Below are positions 57,531 through 64,000 of a stretch of 64,000 nucleotides of DNA, piece by piece. The notes under the pieces were generated by a model. The model did not search any database, had not been told where the DNA came from, and worked only from the letters and a program-made list of their open reading frames with translations. Numbering within the stretch: position 1 is the stretch's first letter; each line of letters opens with the position of its first letter. Source of the stretch: Actinernus sp. WN-2022 (lineage: Eukaryota > Cnidaria > Anthozoa > Actiniaria > Actinernidae); the NCBI GenBank assembly GCA_030867875.1, contig JAOWCC010001751.1:22466026-22530025 (forward strand), read 5' to 3'. The translations under genes and the position numbers were made by a program.

Positions 57531-57966
57531 CTCTTAAGCCAGTGCTTCTAATTAGTGTACTCTCGGTCGTGAAAAGGGCGTGATCGCTTTTCGCAAACTT
57601 CAACAGGTTGTAGACAATCAAGGATTCAAGCAAACACAAAACTTTTTTCGCAGAATTACTCTAAATATTACAATTTGTTTTTAATCAGAATTATTTATAT
57701 AAGGTGGCGAATGAATATGAGAAGGTTACATACTAAAATATTAAGGGCTGCTAAAGGAACAACAACAAATATCCAGCTGTGCATTATGTAATATGTTGGA
57801 AGAATTTAAAAGTATTTACAATTCAAAGAAAACATATTTTCTTAATCCTGCTTCCATATTCTCTATTTAATATTCTCCTCCAAAAAACAGGAGCAATTTC
57901 TGAAATAAATGTGTATTAAAATAATGATTTAGGGATGAAACAGAGCCCTGCACTGGTAGGCATTAT
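57531..57966. other. Intergenic, nothing assignable
   Basis: AT-rich; no gene. Confidence 0.4.
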
Positions 57967-58250
57967 ACCTCTTTAGCTTGGCTCAATGTTGTTCCATTTC
58001 AAATCTTTCGGGAATAATATTCTTTCTCCGAAGTATTTGCATATCAATGTATCTTCTCGTGCGTTATCCAGAAATAAAAGAAACAATACACAAGGGGGTG
58101 GTCACGTGATCGGCTGAAATGGACAACATTGAGCCAAGCTAAAGTAGCCTGCGTAGCAAGCCTTTCTGTGTGTTTTCCCCGGATTTTCGCTTTTTTACCC
58201 CAAAGAAAAACCCACAGAAACGCTTGCTACACAGCTAAGCTAAAGAGGTT
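57967..58250. mobile_element. Nested foldback sequences
   Basis: CCTCTTTAGCTTGGCTCAAT (57969) is inverted as ATTGAGCCAAGCTAAAG (ending 58144), and a second hairpin GCGTAGCAAGCCTTTCTGTG / CACAGAAACGCTTGCTAC lies at 58152-58232, ending with another AGCTAAGCTAAAGAGG. Two hairpin elements share or abut the AGCTAAAG end. Confidence 0.7.
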
Positions 58251-58264
58251 TATTAGCTACCCAG

Positions 58265-58722
58265 TAGACCTAGTCAGCTTGCCTGTTTGTTGTCCCATTT
58301 CAGACCACGTGACGTTTCCCTTGAGTAATGCATTTTTGTTTTTCTGTAACCTAAGAGGGATTTTACCACAATTGCCGGTAATCTCGCGATCTGATTGGTC
58401 GATGTGCGGTGGTAAATGAGAGTCCAGACAACGGTGCTGACGCGAGAAAGTTATAGACAATGCTGGCTCTTTCAAAGCTGTCACGCTTTGTCACGATTTG
58501 TAACGAAACTTCCTTCTACGTTTTCTAATATTGTTGTTAAAAACAAATTTCCTCTGGTTTACCGTGGTGTGGACTCTTATTTACCACGATTTACGTCATC
58601 ACATGGTCAAAATTTGTTGTGGACTCACTTAGCCTGCTTACAGGCTCTCGGTTTGTTTTTTCGGAAATGTCGGGTTTGGGTTACCTGTGGGTCGAGCGGA
58701 GCAGGCAAGCTGACTAGGTCTA
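58265..58722. mobile_element. Foldback-related element, copy 2 (family of 50230-50428)
   Basis: Ends TAGACCTAGTCAGCTTGCCT and AGGCAAGCTGACTAGGTCTA are exact inverses of 20 bp. The left side continues with the same CCCATTTCAGACCACGTGAC and TTTTTGTTTTTCTGTA as copy 1, but the interior (458 bp overall) is longer and the right side lacks the CACGTG arm. A deletion/insertion variant of the family. Confidence 0.88.
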
Positions 58723-58855
58723 TTAAAAGGATATAAACATGTAATTTTGTACACGAACCGCGAGTCAACAATAGCAGAAGGAATGAAGACTGTGGTGAAA
58801 TGTTCTTAAAACTATGGTATGATATTCGATGTGCGGTTAACTTGCGTAATGCTGT

Positions 58856-59116
58856 TAGAGCGGTTTTCAGTTGAGTGTAGTAAAACCAAACGCAAATTAC
58901 CCACAGTCAGCCAATCATAGGAGCGAGTAATCATAAGTAACTCATAAATGGCTTCCTTGTGAGCCAATGACAAACCAAAGCAAAAGCAAAACCAAAAGAA
59001 ATTTGGGTTTGGTTTTACTTTGGATTCTGATTGGTTGGTTTACTTTCTCAGCCAATAGGAGACCTTAGTGAACGCAAAACCAAAACACTTCCGACACTCA
59101 ATTGAAATCCACTCTA
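58856..59116. mobile_element. MITE with ~22-bp imperfect terminal inverted repeats
   Basis: TAGAGCGGTTTTCAGTTGAG (left) and CTCAATTGAAATCCACTCTA (right) are inverse with a few mismatches. The interior has paired CAAACCAAA/TTTGGTTT stretches and four CCAAT/ATTGG motifs. Non-coding. Confidence 0.82.
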
Positions 59117-59824
59117 GCGCTTCTGAAAACAGAACGAAACTTCTGACAAGAGGACGGCGACGGCAGCCGGTGACGACGGATGCAGAAAAATGTTTTCTCT
59201 CGAAATCTGGTGTTTACTATTTCCTTTATTCGCCTTTAATTATTTTTCACATCCAAATGTTCGAAACATGTAACAGCGATGCTCACTGCCCACGTCATCT
59301 AGGTGTCCCAACCAGAGATCCATTGGTTCCTGACACAACGCGGACTTTTAAAATCATGTTACATTAGCATAACAATTGTCATGTTTATAAACACGAAGTA
59401 TTGCTATAAGCATAGATCAGAGTTCCCTTCACGCCAAAGACGGAAGACGGAGTGATTTACTTTTTGACGTTCGCGTTCTCTGTGAAACGTAAAACGTATG
59501 GTTTTCACGTTGTGGTTTTGCAGACAGCGAGCATTTTCACGTCCAGCTATTGTATTTTGTAATTAGGTTTATTGTTTTATGCCGTCGTGCCACTTTAGTC
59601 TATACTATCGCAATCAGTCAAACTTCACGTGTATCTCTTATAGCGGCATAATCCATTCAGCAGTGAACAGCACTATATCCCTTTCAAATAAACGATGCAT
59701 GTTTTGCATAAATTCATGTGCGCGCGTTACATTGGCATTGCATAACCCGGCATTGCATTTCAGATTGTATAATATTTAAAGTGTAAAAGGCTCAGTTAGC
59801 TTTCATAAGCTTTCTATGATGAGT
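59117..59824. other. Intergenic, nothing assignable
   Basis: No gene recognised. Confidence 0.4.
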
Positions 59825-59960
59825 AGCACGGAACCTCTCGAGACCTGTATTCTGATTGCACCCATAATACTATACTTCTATTGTTTTTATACTGCACTTT
59901 CTAAAGGTTAGGGTGTTTTCTATTGTTGGGTAGGCCAATACTGTCCCTCTTTCGAGAAAT
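59825..59960 (+). repeat. Dispersed repeat, copy B (partner 53100-53225)
   Basis: CTCGAGACCTGTATTCTGAT, GCACCCATAATACTATACTTCTATTG and GGTTAGGGTGTTTTCTATTG match copy A read on its minus strand. Diverged by scattered substitutions and small indels. Confidence 0.85.
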
Positions 59961-61189
59961 TCCACCCAACCCTCTATGATAGGATTCACATTTCGCTATC
60001 CGCTATCCGCTGTACTTACAGTGGCATATTACATGGGTTGGATTAAAGTAAACAACATTAAGATCTACAAATTAAATTATATGGGTAAAAGAAATAATAA
60101 TCAAATAAGAGGTACAGGCCACATAAAAATAACTAAAACTAAAGCTAATTGTGTTAGATAACACAACAATGATTTAATATAAAATTTAAGAATGGTCAAG
60201 ATTCAAAATGGTATACATGCATACCAGAGCCGAAATACTAAGTGTAAAGCATATAATAAAGTGTAAAAAAAAATCAAAGAAGAAGTAAATATATAAACAA
60301 CAAGAGACCATATAAACGTACATAGAAGTTATAATAATTATTATGATATACATCAGTTCATCAAATACGAGTTTATGAAGCTATATTTTAGCTTAATTTT
60401 GAAAGAGTGAATGGAAGGATTTTCAGATTTTCTTCAATGTCATTCCAAAATTCAACAAACTACCATAGTGGAAACCCGTGCTGAAGTTATTTCAAAGTTT
60501 TGACCGCTGGTTGGCCAAAAGTTTCAAAACCCATTTTAATGCTGAAGTTGTTGTGTTTTTTTTGGCTACAACTTCTTGTTTTTTTTGTTTGCCGAAAAAC
60601 ATTTTTCTGAGCATGCGCACTATTGAGCGATCTGTTTGTAAACCTTCAGGCTCATATTTCCAGTTTCGAACTCTGGAGGTAAACAGCTATATTTTGTCAA
60701 CAGATAAAACAATTATTGAACTCAGCTATAGAAAAATATAATGATCTGTCTGTGCCTCGCTGTTAGTAATATATTTGCCTCTACTTTCGGCATCGTCAAA
60801 TTACTGACCACTCGCTACGAACACTGAAATCAAGATATTTTACCTCTTCAAATACTTGCTTATTAAAATGGCTAACGTGATTATAATGCACTGTGTACAG
60901 TCATAACAATTTAAATACCCATCACGCTCTGTTTTCCTTCGCCCTCAGGTTATTTTCCGGTTTGTTTATATAAATAAAATAAAATAACTAAATTTAGAAT
61001 AAAACACATAAATTACCATCCCAAGTTTTAATTTATTAATTGTCAGTTCTTACTTTATATCATTCAGCGTACAACTCGGCGTTCACGCCGCTGGAGCAAG
61101 CAGTGACGTCACAATGCAAAGCTGCACCCTTCGCATTGGACCTTTCCCGTGAAAGAGCTAGAGACGTCAGCGCGTGTAAAAACAAATTC
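59961..61189. other. Intergenic, nothing assignable
   Basis: AT-rich; no gene or paired repeat. Confidence 0.4.
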
Positions 61190-61530
61190 TATTGTTCAGT
61201 GGCAATAGGCTTTTGGCGCGGTAGAATTTTCTAGTTTCTTTACAGAACACACATCAACCCTTAACTAAGACATTTCTGAACTCAAATCCATCGAAACTAC
61301 ATCTTAAGACTACTTCCCTTTTGTGTAAAATCATTTCGTTCAATCAGAAGAGCCAAATGAATAGCCAAGAAAGCTTTCAATTTTAAACTGTTTTGGTCAT
61401 ATTACTGACAATTCAAATCTGTACAAAAACTGGGAGACAATAATATTCTTATTAACGTTTTCATGGATTTTGGTGTCTAAGCCAATGAGGTAAACAAATT
61501 ATGAAACAATACGCATTTAGCATCTTTCTC
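61190..61530 (+). repeat. Decayed copy of the 55761-56211 element
   Basis: Blocks ATCAACCCTTAA, CTTTTGTGT, TTTCGTTCAATCAGAAGAG, ATAATATTCTT and TGTCTAAGCCAATGAGGTA follow the same order as 55850-56135. The terminal inverted repeats are absent, so it is truncated or strongly diverged. Confidence 0.82.
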
Positions 61531-61559
61531 TGACCGTTTCATTTAACATTTGTTGAATA

Positions 61560-62050
61560 TAATAATAATAATAATATTTATTTATATAGCGCCATTTCCA
61601 TAGCAATAATGTCCAATAGCGCTTTACAATGGTATAAAAACTACGATATTAAAATAGGATAACTTAGCCGATATATAAAAATGTTCAAACTGCCTAAAAA
61701 AAAAGTATCTACTAAGCTGCCATACGAAACGCAAATTTAAAAACTGGAAGATCATAAGATCACAAAACTAACCTATACGATTTAGTCATTAAAAGCACTA
61801 CGGAATAAATATGTCTTAATTTCTCTCTTAAAATTGTCTAAGGAATTACATAGCCTTAATGTCCTGCTGGCAGAGCATTCCAAATCATTGAAGCAGCACA
61901 GGAAAAGGCTCTATACCCAAATAGGTGCGCAGGCTGTACAACAAGACGCTTACTAGATGCTAATAAAATATTATTATTATTGCTGAATATGAGTATGCGT
62001 GCCTATGGCGGCAGGGTAGACGAGAGGAATCTGGTTCTCATTCCTAGGTC
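61560..62050 (-). pseudogene. LINE (L2/CR1-like) 3' end with ATT-repeat tail
   Basis: On the minus strand RAFSCAASMIWNALPAGH and, after a frameshift, LDNFKREIKTYLFRSAF form the final block of jockey-superfamily reverse transcriptase ORFs. The 3' untranslated part ends with AAAGCGCTATTGGACATTAT and GGCGCTATATAAATAAATAT followed by (ATT)n near 61560, the usual microsatellite-like tail of L2/CR1 insertions. 5'-truncated. Confidence 0.8.
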
Positions 62051-62089
62051 TCTCGCAACTTATTTACCCAACTTGTTGAATCGATGCTG

Positions 62090-64000
62090 AACTGGGTTTG
62101 ACACCCACACATTCAACGTCCTTCAACATGATGCAACAAATGTTGTACCGATGTTGAAACCGTTTGACACCCATGCTTCCAACATCCTTCAACATGATGC
62201 AACAAATGTTGGGCCGATGTTGAAACCGTTTGACACCCATGCTTTCAACATCCTTCAACATGATGCAACAAATGTTGGGCCGATGTTGAAACCGTTTGAC
62301 ACCCATGCTTTCAACATCATTCAACATGATGCAACAAATGTTGGGCCGATGTTGAAACCGTTTGACACCCATGCTTTCAACATCCTTCAACATGATGCAA
62401 CAAATGTTGGGCCGATGTTGAAACCGTTTGACACCCATGCTTTGAACATCCTTCAACATGATGCAACAAATGTTGGGCCGATGTTGAAACCGTTTGACAC
62501 CCATGCTTTCAACATCATTCAACATGATGCAACAAATGTTGGGCCGATGTTGAAACCGTTTGACACCCATGCTTTCAACATCATTCAACATGATGCAACA
62601 AATGTTGGGCCGATGTTGAAACCGTTTGACACCCATGCTTTCAACATCATTCAACATGATGCAACAAATGTTGGGCCGATGTTGAAACCGTTTGACACCC
62701 ATGCTTTGAACATCCTTCAACATGATGCAACAAATGTTGGGCCGATGTTGAAACCGTTTGACACCCATGCTTTGAACATCCTTCAACATGATGCAACAAA
62801 TGTTGGGCCGATGTTGAAACCGTTTGACACCCATGCTTTCAACATCATTCAACATGATGCAACAAATGTTGGGCCGATGTTGAAACCGTTTGACACCCAT
62901 GCTTTCAACATCATTCAACATGATGCAACAAATGTTGGGCCGATGTTGAAACCGTTTGACACCCATGCTTTCAACATCATTCAACATGATGCAACAAATG
63001 TTGGGCCGATGTTGAAACCGTTTGACACCCATGCTTTGAACATCCTTCAACATGATGCAACAAATGTTGGGCCGATGTTGAAACCGTTTGACACCCATGC
63101 TTTCAACATCCTTCAACATGATGCAACAAATGTTGGGCCGATGTTGAAACCGTTTGACACCCATGCTTTCAACATCCCTTCAACATGATGCAACAAATGT
63201 TGGGCCGATGTTGAAACCGTTTGACACCCATGCTTTGAACATCCTTCAACATGATGCAACAAATGTTGGGCCGATGTTGAAACCGTTTGACACCCATGCT
63301 TTGAACATCCTTCAACATGATGCAACAAATGTTGGGCCGATGTTGAAACCGTTTGACACCCATGCTTTCAACATCCCTTCAACATGATGCAACAAATGTT
63401 GGGCCGATGTTGAAACCGTTTGACACCCATGCTTTGAACATCCTTCAACATGATGCAACAAATGTTGGGCCGATGTTGAAACCGTTTGACACCCATGCTT
63501 TGAACATCCTTCAACATGATGCAACAAATGTTGGGCCGATGTTGAAACCGTTTGACACCCATGCTTTCAACATCATTCAACATGATGCAACAAATGTTGG
63601 GCCGATGTTGAAACCGTTTGACACCCATGCTTTCAACATCCTTCAACATGATGCAACAAATGTTGGGCCGATGTTGAAACCGTTTGACACCCATGCTTTG
63701 AACATCCTTCAACATGATGCAACAAATGTTGGGCCGATGTTGAAACCGTTTGACACCCATGCTTTCAACATCATTCAACATGATGCAACAAATGTTGGGC
63801 CGATGTTGAAACCGTTTGACACCCATGCTTTCAACATCATTCAACATGATGCAACAAATGTTGGGCCGATGTTGAAACCGTTTGACACCCATGCTTTCAA
63901 CATCATTCAACATGATGCAACAAATGTTGGGCCGATGTTGAAACCGTTTGACACCCATGCTTTGAACATCCTTCAACATGATGCAACAAATGTTGGGCCG
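62090..64000. repeat. 66-bp minisatellite, open at the right edge
   Basis: About 29 units containing CAACATGATGCAACAAATGTTG, GGGCCGATGTTGAAACCGTT and TGACACCCATGCTTT. The first two units are the most diverged, as expected at an array edge; inner units are almost identical and differ at two positions (TTC/TTGAACATC and ATC/CTT). A one-base insertion (ATCCCTT) appears at about 63178 and 63377, 199 bp apart, marking duplication of a three-unit block. Open frames of 345 (plus) and 366 (minus) residues exist only because 66 is divisible by three. Confidence 0.97.

Noticed and set aside
62064..63188. Long open frames (366 aa minus, 345 aa plus) as repeat-protein genes
   Set aside because: Both strands are open over the same 66-bp tandem units, the unit length is a multiple of three, and the frames break at a one-base insertion with no splice signals; this is array geometry, not coding.
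62090..64000. CRISPR-like array
   Set aside because: Units are contiguous with no unique spacers, and the sequence is eukaryotic.

Overview
The window looks like animal nuclear DNA, most likely from an anthozoan cnidarian such as a stony coral. It is AT-rich, its genes are split by long introns, two bilaterian-type developmental transcription factors are recognisable, and it is densely packed with foldback (MITE-like) elements, tRNA-derived SINEs, decayed CR1/L2-type LINE fragments and minisatellites. The phylum is an inference from this general character; nothing in the window proves it.

Two genes can be supported, both on the minus strand. The first is a T-box gene, most like Tbx20. It is read from 24956 down to 760 in five exons (24956-24878, 24717-24507, 12606-12333, 3610-3458, 839-760). 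All junctions have GT/AG signals and compatible phases, and together they give an eh1-like repressor motif followed by an essentially complete T-box. The C-terminal coding part lies beyond the left edge. Its introns of about 0.16, 11.9, 8.7 and 2.6 kb hold most of the left half of the window. The second is a Hand-type bHLH gene at 43269-42203. It has two recognised exons: one encodes the bHLH and the second the C-terminal WPQHVW motif, and the intron sits where vertebrate HAND genes have theirs. Its N-terminus is unresolved: there is no in-frame ATG, and a nearby ATG is one frame off.

Layout. 1-585: 56-bp minisatellite. 760-24956: Tbx20-like gene; intron 4 holds a 77-bp minisatellite with a 385-bp higher-order repeat, and introns 3 and 2 hold MITEs, SINEs and a repeat pair. 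24957-42202: intergenic, with an unassigned possible exon at 25940-26120, LINE fragments at about 28.3-29.2 and 32.3-34.6 kb, and several foldback elements including a hAT-type MITE with a perfect 8-bp target duplication. 42203-43269: Hand-like gene. 43.3-62.05 kb: no recognised host gene; LINE tails at 47.3-47.8 and 61.56-62.05 kb, many MITEs (including TTAA-flanked ones), SINEs and an ATTAC microsatellite. 62090-64000: a 66-bp minisatellite running off the right edge; its long ORFs on both strands are a consequence of a unit length divisible by three.

In bilaterians Tbx20 and Hand both act in heart and mesoderm specification. Here they lie same-strand and about 17 kb apart with no recognised gene between them, in an animal that probably has no heart. 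That linkage is the most interesting biological observation in the window. The best candidates for undescribed DNA are a pair of related elements (about 32510-32715 and 57311-57530) built around an iterated heptamer/octamer.
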